DNA of 64,000 bases from contig NZ_FNHE01000006.1 in assembly GCF_900103785.1 (NCBI RefSeq), positions 186,001 to 250,000 on the forward strand. Reading direction: 5' to 3'. The DNA is from Geodermatophilus siccatus (GTDB taxonomy: Bacteria > Actinomycetota > Actinomycetes > Mycobacteriales > Geodermatophilaceae). Below are positions 43,700 through 53,379 of the stretch, in pieces. Position numbers and translations under genes: made by a program. Numbering within the stretch: the first letter of the stretch is position 1; the number at the start of each line of letters is the position of its first letter. A model generated the notes under the pieces. The model was not told the origin of the DNA. It did not search any database and worked only from the letters and a program-made list of their open reading frames with translations.

Positions 43700-45417
43700 G
43701 GGACCTCATCCACCCCGAACACCGAGGAGACGTAGGGCGTGCGCTCGAGCAGGTCCACCGACGCCCGGTCGGCCAGGCCGTAGAGCGGTCCGGCCAGCCC
43801 GGTGAGGGCCACGGTGAGCGCGACCAGCGCCGCCGTGGCACCCACCATCGTGCGCGGCAGCGGGCGCAGCGCCCGGACCGCGCCCGCGGCGGGCGGCAGG
43901 CCCGGCTCGGTCGCCGTCGCGACCGCCGTGTGCCGCCGCCACGCGTCCTGCAGCGCGGTCCGCGCCGAGCCGTCGGGGGACGCCGTCCCGTCCGGCGACC
44001 CGGCACCGTCCGGCGACCCGGCACCGTCGCCGGACGGCCGGTGGCGCTGCACGGAGTCGGCGGCCGCCGCCGCGGCGGTCTCCTCGGCCGGCGACTGGTT
44101 GGGAGACCGCCAGAACGCGCGGGTCCAGACGCGGGCGACCGCGAGCAGGGTGAGCAGGCTGGTGGCCACCCCGCCGGCGACCAGCGTCAACGCCGCGGCG
44201 GTGCCCTCGGCGACCCCGGCCTGCAGCAGGCCCAGCTTGCCGATGAACCCCGACAGCGGCGGGATCCCGGCCAGGTTCATCGCGGGCACGAAGAACAGCA
44301 CGGCCAGCAGCGGCGAGCGCCGGGCCAGGCCGCCGAGCTTGTCGATCGAGGTGGTGCCGCCCTGGCGCTCGACCAGCCCCGCGACCAGGAACAACGTCGT
44401 CTGGATGGCGATGTGGTGGGCGACGTAGAAGACCGCGCCGGCCAGCCCGGCCGCCGTGCCCAGGGCGATCCCGAACACCATGTAGCCGATGTGGCTGACC
44501 AGGGTGAACGACAGCATCCGGCGCAGGTCGCTCTGGGCGACCGCGCCGAGGATGCCGACCAGCATCGTGGCCAGCGCCGCCCACAGCAGCAGGTCGTCGA
44601 GCGCGCCGCCGGGGAACAGCAGCGTCTGGGTGCGGATGATCGCGTAGACGCCGACCTTGGTGAGCAGGCCGGCGAACACCGCGGTGACCGGCGCGGGGGC
44701 GGTCGGGTAGCTGTCGGGCAGCCACGCCGAGAGCGGGAAGACGGCGGCCTTGATGCCGAACGCGATGAGCAGCATCGACTGCAGCAGCACCTGGGTGCCC
44801 TCGGGCAGCTCGCCGAGCCGCACCGCCAGCTGGGCCATGTTCACCGTGCCGGTCGCGGCGTAGACCAGCCCGATCGCGGCGAGGAACACCAGCGAGCTGG
44901 TGAGGCTGACGATGATGTAGGTGATGCCGCCGCGGATGCGCGCCGCCGTCCCGCCGAGGGTGAGCAGCACGTACGAGGCCATCAGCAGGATCTCGAAGCC
45001 CACGTAGAGGTTGAACAGGTCGCCGGCGAGGAAGGCGTTGCCCACGCCCGCCACCAGCACCAGGAACGTCGGGTGGAAGATCGACAGCGGCGTCTCCTCC
45101 GACCCGTCGGCCGCGCCCTGGCCGACGGCGAACACGAGGACACCGAGCGCCACGGTCGAGGCGACGACCAGCATCAGCGCCGACAGCCGGTCGACGACCA
45201 GCACGATGCCCAGCGGCACCGGCCAGCCGCCGACGGAGACCGAGCTCGCGCCCTCGGCATCGGCCACGAACAGCAGCACCACCGAGACGGCGAGCACCGC
45301 GCTGAGCACGGTCGTGCTGAGGGTGCGCTGGAACGCCGGGTGCCCGGAGACCAGCAGCGCGCCGGCCGCCCCGAGCAACGGGAGCAGCACCGGCAGCGGG
45401 GCGAGGACCTCGATCAC
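43696..45417 (-). CDS. mnhD: Mrp-type Na+/H+ antiporter subunit D
   Basis: The 573-residue membrane protein is a proton-translocating subunit related to NADH dehydrogenase NuoM/NuoN, with about 14 helices, a helix-breaking lysine region (FGIKAAVFPLSAWLPDSYPT) and AGLLTKVGVYAIIRTQ. A Gly/Ser/Asp-rich loop near residues 460-490 contains a short DGAGSPDGAGSPDG repeat, unusual for the family and probably cytosolic. ATG overlaps the mnhC stop. Confidence 0.94.
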   Translation of the reverse strand: MIEVLAPLPVLLPLLGAAGALLVSGHPAFQRTLSTTVLSAVLAVSVVLLFVADAEGASSVSVGGWPVPLGIVLVVDRLSALMLVVASTVALGVLVFAVGQGAADGSEETPLSIFHPTFLVLVAGVGNAFLAGDLFNLYVGFEILLMASYVLLTLGGTAARIRGGITYIIVSLTSSLVFLAAIGLVYAATGTVNMAQLAVRLGELPEGTQVLLQSMLLIAFGIKAAVFPLSAWLPDSYPTAPAPVTAVFAGLLTKVGVYAIIRTQTLLFPGGALDDLLLWAALATMLVGILGAVAQSDLRRMLSFTLVSHIGYMVFGIALGTAAGLAGAVFYVAHHIAIQTTLFLVAGLVERQGGTTSIDKLGGLARRSPLLAVLFFVPAMNLAGIPPLSGFIGKLGLLQAGVAEGTAAALTLVAGGVATSLLTLLAVARVWTRAFWRSPNQSPAEETAAAAAADSVQRHRPSGDGAGSPDGAGSPDGTASPDGSARTALQDAWRRHTAVATATEPGLPPAAGAVRALRPLPRTMVGATAALVALTVALTGLAGPLYGLADRASVDLLERTPYVSSVFGVDEVP

Positions 45418-45905
45418 CGGGTGCCGCTCCCCGCGGGCAGGTCGACGTCGTCCGCCAGCTCCTCGAGGTCCTCGGCGAGGCTGTCGGCGTGGCCGGCGGC
45501 GCGGTCGTCGGGGGCCAGCTCGTCGGGGTCGAGCTCGTCGGCGTCGAGAGCCCTCCGGGCGGCGACCCGGCGGTCCTCCTCGTCGGTGCCGACCGCCTCG
45601 TTGCGGGCCAGCCGCCAGGAGCGGTGGATGATCGCCAGCAGGAACGCCGCGACGCCGAAGGTGATCACGATCGCGGTCAGGATCAGCGCCTGCGGCAGCG
45701 GGTCGTTGAACGCCTCCGGGTCGGAGTAGCCGAGGATCGGCGCCAGCCCCGAGGGGCCGCCGGCCGACAGCACCAGCAGGTTGGTGGCGTTGCCCAGCAG
45801 CAGGAAGCCCAGCAGCACGCGGGTGAGGCTGCGGTCCAGCAGCAGGTACACCCCCGCCGCGTAGAGCCCGCCGATCATCACCGGCAGCACGATCGTGGGG
45901 GTCAT
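45414..45905 (-). CDS. mnhC: Mrp-type Na+/H+ antiporter subunit C
   Basis: The 163-residue protein has three helices typical of NuoK-like MnhC (GGLYAAGVYLLLDRSLTRVL, GFLLLGNATNLLVLSAGG, PQALILTAIVITFGVAAFLL) and an acidic C-terminal tail of about 55 residues (rich in DELDPDELAPDD). ATG overlaps the mnhA stop. Confidence 0.93.
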   Translation of the reverse strand: MTPTIVLPVMIGGLYAAGVYLLLDRSLTRVLLGFLLLGNATNLLVLSAGGPSGLAPILGYSDPEAFNDPLPQALILTAIVITFGVAAFLLAIIHRSWRLARNEAVGTDEEDRRVAARRALDADELDPDELAPDDRAAGHADSLAEDLEELADDVDLPAGSGTR

Positions 45906-48778
45906 CGCAGCACCACCTCCCCGGGTGACAGCTCGATCTCGTCCTCCTGGTCCTCCTGGCGGTCGAGCTCCGCGCCCAGGCTGCGCAGCACGTCGAGGAC
46001 CAGCCCCACGACGATCAGGTAGACGCCGATGTCGAAGAAGAGCGAGGTCACGAGCTTGACGTCGCCGAGCACCGGCAGCGTGGCCTGCACGATCGCCGTC
46101 TGCAGCACCCCGGCACCCAGCAGCAGACCGGCCACGCCGGTGCCACCGGCGAACAGCAGCCCGCCGCCGAGCAGCAGGCCCGGCGCGACCGGCGCGGCCT
46201 CCCCCAGCTCGTAGCGCCCGCCGGCCAGGTAGCGCAGCACCAGGGCCAGGCCGGCGACCAGGCCGCCGGCGAACCCGCCGCCGGGCTCGTTGTGCCCGGA
46301 GAACAGCAGGTACAGCGAGAAGACCACGATCGTGTGGAAGAGGATCCGGGTGACCACCTCGAGCACGACCGAGCGCCGCGCCGGGTCGAGCGTCGCGGTC
46401 GCGGCCAGCCAACGGTCCCGCGGCGCCCGACGGCTGCGCTCCCGCCGCTGCGCCAGGTCCGCCCGGGTCACGCGGTCGACGCCGCCGGTGCGCCCGCGGA
46501 GGAAGACCAGGCTGGCCACGCCGGTGGCGGCGACGACCAGCAGCGAGATCTCGCCGAGGGTGTCCCAGGCGCGGATGTCGACCAGGGTCACGTTGACGAC
46601 GTTCTTGCCGCCGCCGAAGTCGTACGCCGGCCCGGGCCAGGCCTCCGACACCGGCGTCGCGGTGCGGGCCGACAGCGCCACCGCGCCGACGGCGGCCATG
46701 AAGGCGCCCACGGCGACGGCGATCACGCCGCGGACGGCGCGCTCGCGCGGCCGGTGCCGCTCGGAGATGTCCTTGGGCAGCTTGCGCAGCACCAGCACGA
46801 AGACGACGAGGGTGAGGGTCTCGACGAGGAACTGGGTGAGCGCGAGGTCGGGGGCGCCCTGCAGGGCGAAGACGACGGCGATGCCGTAGCCGGTGACACC
46901 GACGACGAGCACGGCCGAGAGCCGCTGGCGGATCCGCAGGGTCAGCGCGGCGGCGGTCACGACCACGACGCCGACCATCGCCTGCACCGGGGTGTCCCAG
47001 GCCCGCCACTCGCCCGGCCACGGGGCGCGGGTGAGCAGCAGCGTCCCGGGCAGCGCGAGCACCGCCACCAGGATGGTGCCGAGGTAGGCCGGCAGCGAGC
47101 CGCGCTGGGTGGTCCCGGTGACCAGCACCGAGAGCCGGTCGACCGCCTGGACGACGTTCCAGTAGCCCTCGTCGGCCGAGGCGCCGACGGCCACCCGCCG
47201 CTGCAGGCGCGTGACCCGCCCGCGGACGACGAACAGCGCGGCACCGCCGGCGATCGACAGCGCCGACAGCGCCAGCGCCGGCTGCCAGCCGTGCCACAGG
47301 CCCAGGTGCGCGGGGTAGGGGGCCAGCAGCGGCAGCGTGTCGGCGTAGCCGGCGACCAGCGGCTCCAGCAGCGGGCTGGCCGGCCCGAGGACCAGCCCGG
47401 TCAGCGCCAGGACGGCGGGGGCGGCGAGGAACAGCGGCTCCGGCGGGTGCTCGACCTCGGTGTCCTCGACGCCGGGCTTGCGGGCGAAGGCCCCCCACAC
47501 GAAGCGCGCGGTGTAGGCGGCGGTGAGCACCGAGCCCGCCACCAGCCCGGTCAGGACGACGGCCGCGGCGGTCCGGTCGGGCAGGCCGGCGTCCCACAGC
47601 GCGGCGAAGGCCGCCTCCTTGCCGACGAACCCCAGCAGCGGCGGCAGCCCGGCCATGGACGCCGCCGCGGCGGTGCCGATGGCGGCGAGCAGCGGCAGCC
47701 GCCGGCCGAGCCCGGACAGTCGGCGCAGGTCGCGGGTGCCGGTGGCGTGGTCGATGACACCGACGGTGAGGAACAGCGTGGACTTGAACAGCGCGTGCGC
47801 CAGGGTCATCACCAGACCCGCGGCGGCCAGCTCGCGGCTGCCGCCGCCGACCAGCGTCACGAGGAACCCGAGCTGGCTGACGGTGCCGAAGGCCAGCAGC
47901 AGCTTGAGGTCCTTCTGGCGCAGCGCGCGGTAGCCGCCGAGGAGCATCGTGGCCACGCCCAGGCCGAGCACGACCGGCCGCCAGCCGGGGACGTCGGCCA
48001 GCCCGGGGGCCAGCCGGGCGACGAGGTAGACGCCGGCCTTCACCATCGCCGCGGCGTGCAGGTAGGCGCTGACCGGCGTCGGCGCCTCCATGGCCGCGGG
48101 CAGCCAGAAGTGGAAGGGCACCAGGGCGGACTTGGTGACCGCACCGACCAGCACCAGCGCCGCGCCGGCGGTCATGGCCGGGCCGCTGCCGGGGTCGGCG
48201 ACCACCTCCGACAGCAGGGACGAGCCGCTGGCCTGGCCGATGAGGATCAGCCCGACCAGCATCGCCAGCCCGCCGGCGGTGGTCAGGATGAGCGCCTGCG
48301 ACGCCGCCCGCCGCGCGGCCAGCCGCCGTCCCGAGCCCCCGATCAGGAGGAAGGAGAAGACGGTGGTGAGCTCCCAGAACACGTAGAGCAGGAAGAGGTC
48401 GTCGGCGACGACGAGGCCGAGCATGGAACCGGCGAAGGCGGTGAGGCAGCCGGCGAAGCGGCCGGTGCCCTCCTCGTCCGGGGCGAAGTAGCGGGCGCAG
48501 TACACGAGCACCAGCGCCCCGACGCCGGTGACCAGTGCGGCGAAGGCGAGCGCCAGGGCGTCCAGCCGCAGCGCGACGTCCAGCTGCAGGGCGGGGATCC
48601 ACGGCACCGTCTCGCGCAGTTCCTCGCCGGCGAGCACCGGGCCCAGGCGCGACAGCACCCAGACGAAGCCGGCGGCGGGCACGAGCGCCAGGGCGAGGAA
48701 GGCCTGCCGCCCCCACCACCGCACGAGGACGGGCGCCAGCACGCCGGCGAGCAGGTGGAGGAGCAGTAGTACGAGCAC
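45902..48778 (-). CDS. mnhA: Mrp-type Na+/H+ antiporter subunit A fused to subunit B
   Basis: The 958-residue protein has the NuoL-like MnhA core (VLVYCARYFAPDEEGTGRFA, FHFWLPAAMEAPTPVSAYLH, HALFKSTLFLTVGVIDHATG), the MrpA-specific C-terminal domain (about 620-720) and the MnhB domain (about 800-930: FHTIVVFSLYLLFSGHNEPG, then TSLFFDIGVYLIVVGLVLD). As in many Mrp systems, A and B are one polypeptide. It exports Na+ in exchange for protons and supports pH and salt tolerance. GTG start with GGAGA upstream. First gene of the operon; a TAGACT box lies about 70 nt upstream. Confidence 0.94.
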   Translation of the reverse strand: MLVLLLLHLLAGVLAPVLVRWWGRQAFLALALVPAAGFVWVLSRLGPVLAGEELRETVPWIPALQLDVALRLDALALAFAALVTGVGALVLVYCARYFAPDEEGTGRFAGCLTAFAGSMLGLVVADDLFLLYVFWELTTVFSFLLIGGSGRRLAARRAASQALILTTAGGLAMLVGLILIGQASGSSLLSEVVADPGSGPAMTAGAALVLVGAVTKSALVPFHFWLPAAMEAPTPVSAYLHAAAMVKAGVYLVARLAPGLADVPGWRPVVLGLGVATMLLGGYRALRQKDLKLLLAFGTVSQLGFLVTLVGGGSRELAAAGLVMTLAHALFKSTLFLTVGVIDHATGTRDLRRLSGLGRRLPLLAAIGTAAAASMAGLPPLLGFVGKEAAFAALWDAGLPDRTAAAVVLTGLVAGSVLTAAYTARFVWGAFARKPGVEDTEVEHPPEPLFLAAPAVLALTGLVLGPASPLLEPLVAGYADTLPLLAPYPAHLGLWHGWQPALALSALSIAGGAALFVVRGRVTRLQRRVAVGASADEGYWNVVQAVDRLSVLVTGTTQRGSLPAYLGTILVAVLALPGTLLLTRAPWPGEWRAWDTPVQAMVGVVVVTAAALTLRIRQRLSAVLVVGVTGYGIAVVFALQGAPDLALTQFLVETLTLVVFVLVLRKLPKDISERHRPRERAVRGVIAVAVGAFMAAVGAVALSARTATPVSEAWPGPAYDFGGGKNVVNVTLVDIRAWDTLGEISLLVVAATGVASLVFLRGRTGGVDRVTRADLAQRRERSRRAPRDRWLAATATLDPARRSVVLEVVTRILFHTIVVFSLYLLFSGHNEPGGGFAGGLVAGLALVLRYLAGGRYELGEAAPVAPGLLLGGGLLFAGGTGVAGLLLGAGVLQTAIVQATLPVLGDVKLVTSLFFDIGVYLIVVGLVLDVLRSLGAELDRQEDQEDEIELSPGEVVLR

Positions 48779-48848
48779 GTGTCTCCGGGAGTCGTGGGGC
48801 GGCTCGGGGACACCAAGACGTCGGTCGACGACGGCCGGCGGTACCCCG

Positions 48849-48854
48849 AGTCTA
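48849..48854 (-). promoter_or_regulatory. Probable -10 box of the mnh operon
   Basis: TAGACT on the minus strand, about 70 nt before the mnhA start. The rest of the 209-nt space to the next gene shows no further gene. Confidence 0.4.
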
Positions 48855-48987
48855 CCGGGGCGCGCCGATCGAGCGCCTCGGAGGCGGACGGGCCCGGCTG
48901 GCCCGGTGCTGCTCTACCCGCGGGGACGGGACCCGACCCCCGGAACAGGGGCACCTGTCCGGCGTCTCGGCCCCACGCGGTCCCCTC

Positions 48988-50802
48988 TCAGCCCTCGGCG
49001 ACCTCGGCGGCCTCCAGCCAGTCGGTCTCGACCTGCTCCTTCTCCGCGAGGACGGCGCGCAGCCGCTCGTCGAGCTCGAGCACCCGCGCGTGGTCGGTCG
49101 CCGCCGCGGCGAGCTCGCCGTGCAGCCGCTCCTCCTCGGCGGTGAGCTTCTCCAGCCGCCGCTCCAGCCGCGCGGCCTCCTTGCGGGCGGCCCGCACCTC
49201 CCCGGCCGGGCGGGCCACGGGGGCCGCCGGCGCGGGAGCGGCCGCGGCGGCCGAGGGCAGCGCCGCCTCCCCCGCCGCTCTGCGCTGCAGGTACTCCTCG
49301 ACCCCGCCGGGCAGGGCGGCCAGCGAGCCGTCGCCCATGAGCGCGACCACCGAGTCGCAGACCCGGTCGATGAAGTACCGGTCGTGGCTGACCACCAGCA
49401 CGGTGCCGGGGAAGCCGTCGAGCAGGTCCTCCAGCGCGGTGAGCGTGTCGATGTCGAGGTCGTTGGTCGGCTCGTCGAGCAGCAGCACGTTCGGCTCGGC
49501 CATGAGCAGCCGCAGCAGCTGCAGGCGGCGCCGCTCTCCACCGGAGAGGTCACCGACCGGCGTCCACTGGCGGGAGGCCGGGAAGCCGAACCGCTCGGCC
49601 AGGGACGACGCGGAGATCTCCTGGTCGCCCACCCTGGCCACTCGCTTGATCTCCTGCACCGCCTCGAGCAGACGCAGCCGGCCGGGCAGCTCGGTGACGT
49701 GCTGGGACAGGTAGGCCGGGGCGACCGTCCGCCCGCGCACCACCCGGCCGCGGTCGGGCTCGGTCTCCCCGACCAGCAGCCGCAGCAGCGTCGTCTTGCC
49801 CGCCCCGTTGACGCCCACGACGCCGATCCGGTCACCGGGGCCGACGTGCCAGGTGAGGTCGTCGAGGAGGGTGCGCGGGGGCGTGCCGGTCACCGGGTCG
49901 CCCGGGACGGCGTAGTCGACGTCCTCCACGTCGTAGACGGTCTTGCCGAGCCGGCGGCTGGCGAAGCCCTTGAGCGCCATCGAGTCGCGCGGCGGCGGCT
50001 CGTCCTCGATCAGCGCCTGGGCCGCCTCGATGCGGAACCGCGGCTTGCTGGTGCGCGCGGGCGGCCCGCGGCGCAGCCAGGCCAGCTCCTTGCGGACCAG
50101 GTTGAGCCGGCGTTCCTCGGTGACCGCCGCGATCCGGGCGCGCTCGGCCCGGGCGAGGGTGTAGGCCGCGTAGCCGCCCTCGTAGGCGTGCACGCGGCCG
50201 TCGGCGACCTCCCAGGTCTGGCTGCAGACCTCGTCGAGGAACCACCGGTCGTGGGTGACCACCACCAGTGCGCCGACCCGGTCCCTGACGTAGCCGGCCA
50301 GCCAGGCGACGCCCTCGACGTCGAGGTGGTTGGTCGGCTCGTCGAGCACCAGCAGGTCCAGCGGGCGGACCAGCTGCGCGGCCAGCGCCACCCGCCGCCG
50401 CTCGCCGCCGGACATCGGCGCGACCGGGGAGTCCAGCCCCAGCCGGTCGAGTTCCAGGCCCGTGAGCACGCTGCGCACGGCCGGGTCGGCGGCCCACTCG
50501 TGCTCGGCGGCGAAGAGGCTCTCGGGCAGGACGACGTCGCGCACGGTCGCGCCGGGCGGCAGCGTGCCGGACTGGTCGAGGACGCCGACGGCGAGGTCGC
50601 CGCGGCGGGTCACCCGGCCGGAGTCGGGCTCCTCGCGCCCGGTGAGGACGCCGAGCAGCGTGGACTTGCCGCTGCCGTTGCGCCCGACCACGCCGATCCG
50701 CTCGCCGGCGGCGATGCCCAGCGAGACGTCGTCGAGCAGGACGGTGGTGCCGTGTGCCTTGTGCACCCGCTCGAGGTTGACCAGGTTGAGGGGCGCGCTC
50801 AT
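48988..50802 (-). CDS. ABC-F family ATPase
   Basis: The 604-residue protein has two ABC domains and no membrane part: Walker A GRNGSGKSTLLG and GVNGAGKTTLLR, signatures SGGERRRVALAAQL and LSGGERRRLQLLRLL, an inter-domain linker and a C-terminal coiled coil (ARKEAARLERRLEKLTAEEE). It belongs to the Uup/EttA-like translation factors that relieve stalled ribosomes; close relatives differ in substrate. ATG follows GGAGGGCG. It is convergent to nothing and divergent from the MurE-like gene. Confidence 0.92.
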   Translation of the reverse strand: MSAPLNLVNLERVHKAHGTTVLLDDVSLGIAAGERIGVVGRNGSGKSTLLGVLTGREEPDSGRVTRRGDLAVGVLDQSGTLPPGATVRDVVLPESLFAAEHEWAADPAVRSVLTGLELDRLGLDSPVAPMSGGERRRVALAAQLVRPLDLLVLDEPTNHLDVEGVAWLAGYVRDRVGALVVVTHDRWFLDEVCSQTWEVADGRVHAYEGGYAAYTLARAERARIAAVTEERRLNLVRKELAWLRRGPPARTSKPRFRIEAAQALIEDEPPPRDSMALKGFASRRLGKTVYDVEDVDYAVPGDPVTGTPPRTLLDDLTWHVGPGDRIGVVGVNGAGKTTLLRLLVGETEPDRGRVVRGRTVAPAYLSQHVTELPGRLRLLEAVQEIKRVARVGDQEISASSLAERFGFPASRQWTPVGDLSGGERRRLQLLRLLMAEPNVLLLDEPTNDLDIDTLTALEDLLDGFPGTVLVVSHDRYFIDRVCDSVVALMGDGSLAALPGGVEEYLQRRAAGEAALPSAAAAAPAPAAPVARPAGEVRAARKEAARLERRLEKLTAEEERLHGELAAAATDHARVLELDERLRAVLAEKEQVETDWLEAAEVAEG

Positions 50803-50810
50803 CGCCCTCC

Positions 50811-50816
50811 AGTATC
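50811..50816 (-). promoter_or_regulatory. Possible -10 box of the ABC-F gene
   Basis: GATACT on the minus strand, 8 nt before the ATG. The 261 nt between the divergent genes hold no other gene that I can support. Confidence 0.35.
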
Positions 50817-51050
50817 CGCGGCGGCGCCAGCGGCCGAGGAGCCGACCACCGCGCGCACGGACGCCGCCGGGGTCGTCCTGCCGGCGGTGGTGGCCGGCGG
50901 CGGGTCGGACGACCGGCCGGCCGCCGGGGCCGGTCGGTCACGGCGGCCGGGCCGGTTCCGGCGTGTGGCCCACCCGTTCCGTGAGGTCAGCGGCGCGCCG
51001 GGTCGGTGGAGTGCCTACAGTCTCGGTCTGCGTGGTCGCGGGGGCGCACC

Positions 51051-51056
51051 TACCGT
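51051..51056 (+). promoter_or_regulatory. Leaderless -10 box of the MurE-like gene
   Basis: TACCGT, 7 nt before GTG 51064. Confidence 0.5.
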
Positions 51057-51063
51057 CGGGCCG

Positions 51064-52590
51064 GTGCGTCTCCCCCCGGTCCCCTGGTCGGAGGTCGAGC
51101 GCCGCGCCCGGTCCGTGTCCGGTGGGCCGGTCACGCGGGCCGGTGGCGCCGACGACCTGACCGTGCGCGGCCTGGTGACCGACTCGCGGCTCGTCGTCCC
51201 CGGTGCGCTGTTCGCCTGCGTCCGCGGGGCCACGAGTGACGGGCACCGGCACGCCTCCGCCGCCGCGGCCCGCGGTGCCGCCGCCCTGCTGGTCGACCGG
51301 CCGGTCGACACCGACCTGCCGGCGCTGTGCGTGCCGTCGGTGCGTGCCCAGCTCGGCCCGCTCGGCGCGCTGCTGACCGGCGACCCGGCGCGGGCGCTGC
51401 GGCTGGTCGGGGTGACCGGCAGCAACGGCAAGACGACGACCAGCGTCCTCGTGCGCGGGGTGCTGGACGCGGACGGCGACTGCACCGGCGTCGTCGGCAC
51501 GCTCGGAGCCGAGGTCGGTGACCGCTCGCGCAGCACGGCGCTGACCACGCCGGAGGCGCCCGAGCTGCACGAGCTCCTGCGCTGGATGGTCGACGCCGGG
51601 GCGCGGCGGGCGGTCGTGGAGACCTCCTCCATCGCGCTGGACATGGGCCGCATGGACGGGCTGACCTTCGAGGTCTCGGTCTTCACCGGATTCGAGGAGG
51701 ACCACCTCGACCACCACGGCACCCTCGAGCAGTACTGGGCCAGCAAGGCGCGGCTGTTCGAGGCCGGGCGGACCGCCGCCGGGGTGGTCGTCACCGACGA
51801 CCCGTGGGGACGGCGGCTGGCCGACCAGGCCGCGGTGCCGGTGACCCGGGTCGGGTCCGACGGGGACGCCGACGTCCGGGTGCTCGGCTGGCGGACCGGG
51901 CGCGGTGGCACCGAGGTGCTGCTGGGCGACGACACGGGCGGGCACCGGGTGCACAGCCCGCTGGTCGGGCGGGTGCACGTGACCAACCTGGCGGCCGCCT
52001 GGGCCGCCGGCCGGGTGCTCGGCGTGGCGCCGGACCGGATCGCCGCCGGGCTGGCCGCGGTGGCCCCGCCGCGGGGACGCAACACCGTCCTCGGCGGGTC
52101 GGGCCGGCCGCTGGTCGTCGTCGACTACGCGCACACGCCACGCGCGCTGGCCGCTGCCCTCGGCACCGCCCGCGACCTCACCGGCCGCGGCGGCCGGGTG
52201 CACCTGGTGCTCGGCGCCCGCGGCCGGCGCGACCGGTACAAGCGCCAGGGGCTGGGTGGGTCCGCCCGGGCCGCCGACTGCGTGTGGCTGACCGACGAGG
52301 GCAGCCACGGCGAGGACCCGGCGGCGATCCGGGCCGAGCTGCGCGTCGGCCTGCTCGGCTCGTCGGCGCGGGTGCGCGAGGTGCCCGACCGGCGGGCGGC
52401 GATCACCGCCGCGGTGGGCGCCGCCGGGCCGGCCGACGTCGTCCTGGTGGTGGGCCGCGGCCACGAGACGCGGCTGCTGGACACCACCGACCCGCGGGAC
52501 GCGGTCCACCTGGACGACGCCGAGGTCGCCGCCACGGCACTGGCGACCCTGCACGCGAGCGAGGAGGACCTGCGCGGACGCGCGTCCTGA
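51064..52590 (+). CDS. MurE-like Mur ligase lacking the Dap-recognition motif
   Basis: The 508-residue protein has the three Mur ligase domains of MurE: substrate domain (VRGLVTDSRLVVPGALFACV), ATP domain with P-loop GVTGSNGKTTTS (117-128), VETSSIALDMGRMDGL and FTGFEEDHLDHHGTLEQYWA, and the C-terminal domain with VVDYAHTPRALAAAL and LVLGARGRRDRYKRQGLGG. Where MurE has DNPR followed by xEDP, this protein has EGSHGEDP (412-419), so the meso-diaminopimelate/lysine selectivity motif is absent. It is therefore probably a paralogue with another amino acid or substrate. GTG start 7 nt after TACCGT. It stands alone, not in a division/cell-wall cluster. Confidence 0.85.
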   Translation: MRLPPVPWSEVERRARSVSGGPVTRAGGADDLTVRGLVTDSRLVVPGALFACVRGATSDGHRHASAAAARGAAALLVDRPVDTDLPALCVPSVRAQLGPLGALLTGDPARALRLVGVTGSNGKTTTSVLVRGVLDADGDCTGVVGTLGAEVGDRSRSTALTTPEAPELHELLRWMVDAGARRAVVETSSIALDMGRMDGLTFEVSVFTGFEEDHLDHHGTLEQYWASKARLFEAGRTAAGVVVTDDPWGRRLADQAAVPVTRVGSDGDADVRVLGWRTGRGGTEVLLGDDTGGHRVHSPLVGRVHVTNLAAAWAAGRVLGVAPDRIAAGLAAVAPPRGRNTVLGGSGRPLVVVDYAHTPRALAAALGTARDLTGRGGRVHLVLGARGRRDRYKRQGLGGSARAADCVWLTDEGSHGEDPAAIRAELRVGLLGSSARVREVPDRRAAITAAVGAAGPADVVLVVGRGHETRLLDTTDPRDAVHLDDAEVAATALATLHASEEDLRGRAS

Positions 52591-52614
52591 GCACGCTCCC
52601 GGCCGGTCGGGTCG

Positions 52615-53379
52615 TCAGTCGGCGGTCGCGACCCCGAGCCACGGCCGCAGCGCCCCGTCGGCGAGCAGCCGGCCGACCCGGCCGGACTGCTCCTGCGCCT
52701 GCTGCCAGCGCGGGTCGTCCCCGTGCCTCCGGGAGACCTCGGCGTCGACCGCGTCGGCGCGCTCGCTCCACTCCGGCGGGCTGTCCCCGAGGTCCGCGGT
52801 CGCGGTCTCCCCGAGTCGGAGAGCCGCCGCGTCGAGCAGCCCCCGCAGCTCCTCCTCGGTCGGGAAGTCGTTGCCCTCCGGCAGGGGCGGGGGCAACGGG
52901 CGGTCGGCCACGAAGACCAGCAGCCCGAGCCGGCCGCCGTCGGCCAGCACCCGCCGCAGCTCGGCCAGCGCCGGGGCCTTGTCGGAGGTGGTGCAGAGGA
53001 CGCCGAGGCACCAGGCGGCGTCGAAGGCGGCGTCGGCGAACGGCAGCCGTTGCGCCAGCGCGGTCACCGACGGCAGCCCGAACAGCCGGTGCGCGGCGCG
53101 TGCCGCCTCGTGCATCGGCTCGGCGCAGACGGCGCGCACGCCCCGCTCGGCCGCGAGCCACCCGGCCGGCCCGCCGACGCCGGCGCCGTCGTCGAGCACC
53201 CGGCTGCCGGCCGTCAGCCCCAGCCGGTCGGCCAGCCAGCGCAGCGCCCCCTCGCTGCCGCTCCCCCGGCACCCGGCCGGGACGGCGTGCTCGGGGCCCA
53301 GTGCCCGCACCGCCTCCTCGGTCCACCCGGCGACGGTGCCGAACTCGGCCTCCATCGCCTCGCTCTCCAGCTCGGTCAT
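52615..53379 (-). CDS. Class I SAM-dependent methyltransferase
   Basis: The 254-residue protein has motif I as VLDDGAGVGGPAGWLA (Asp, GxGxG-like), the acidic loop CAEPMHEAARAAH, LPFADAAFDAAWCLGVLCTT and a C-terminal LRRVLADGGRLGLLVF strand. It is a UbiE/11-type small-molecule methyltransferase of unknown substrate. The ATG overlaps the stop of the upstream MTHFR-like gene (ATGA), tying it to one-carbon metabolism. Confidence 0.85.
   Translation of the reverse strand: MTELESEAMEAEFGTVAGWTEEAVRALGPEHAVPAGCRGSGSEGALRWLADRLGLTAGSRVLDDGAGVGGPAGWLAAERGVRAVCAEPMHEAARAAHRLFGLPSVTALAQRLPFADAAFDAAWCLGVLCTTSDKAPALAELRRVLADGGRLGLLVFVADRPLPPPLPEGNDFPTEEELRGLLDAAALRLGETATADLGDSPPEWSERADAVDAEVSRRHGDDPRWQQAQEQSGRVGRLLADGALRPWLGVATAD

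Noticed and set aside
46292-48769. 825-codon plus-strand frame antisense to mnhA
   Set aside because: Very rich in Arg, Gly, Gln and His; mnhA on the minus strand is unmistakable.
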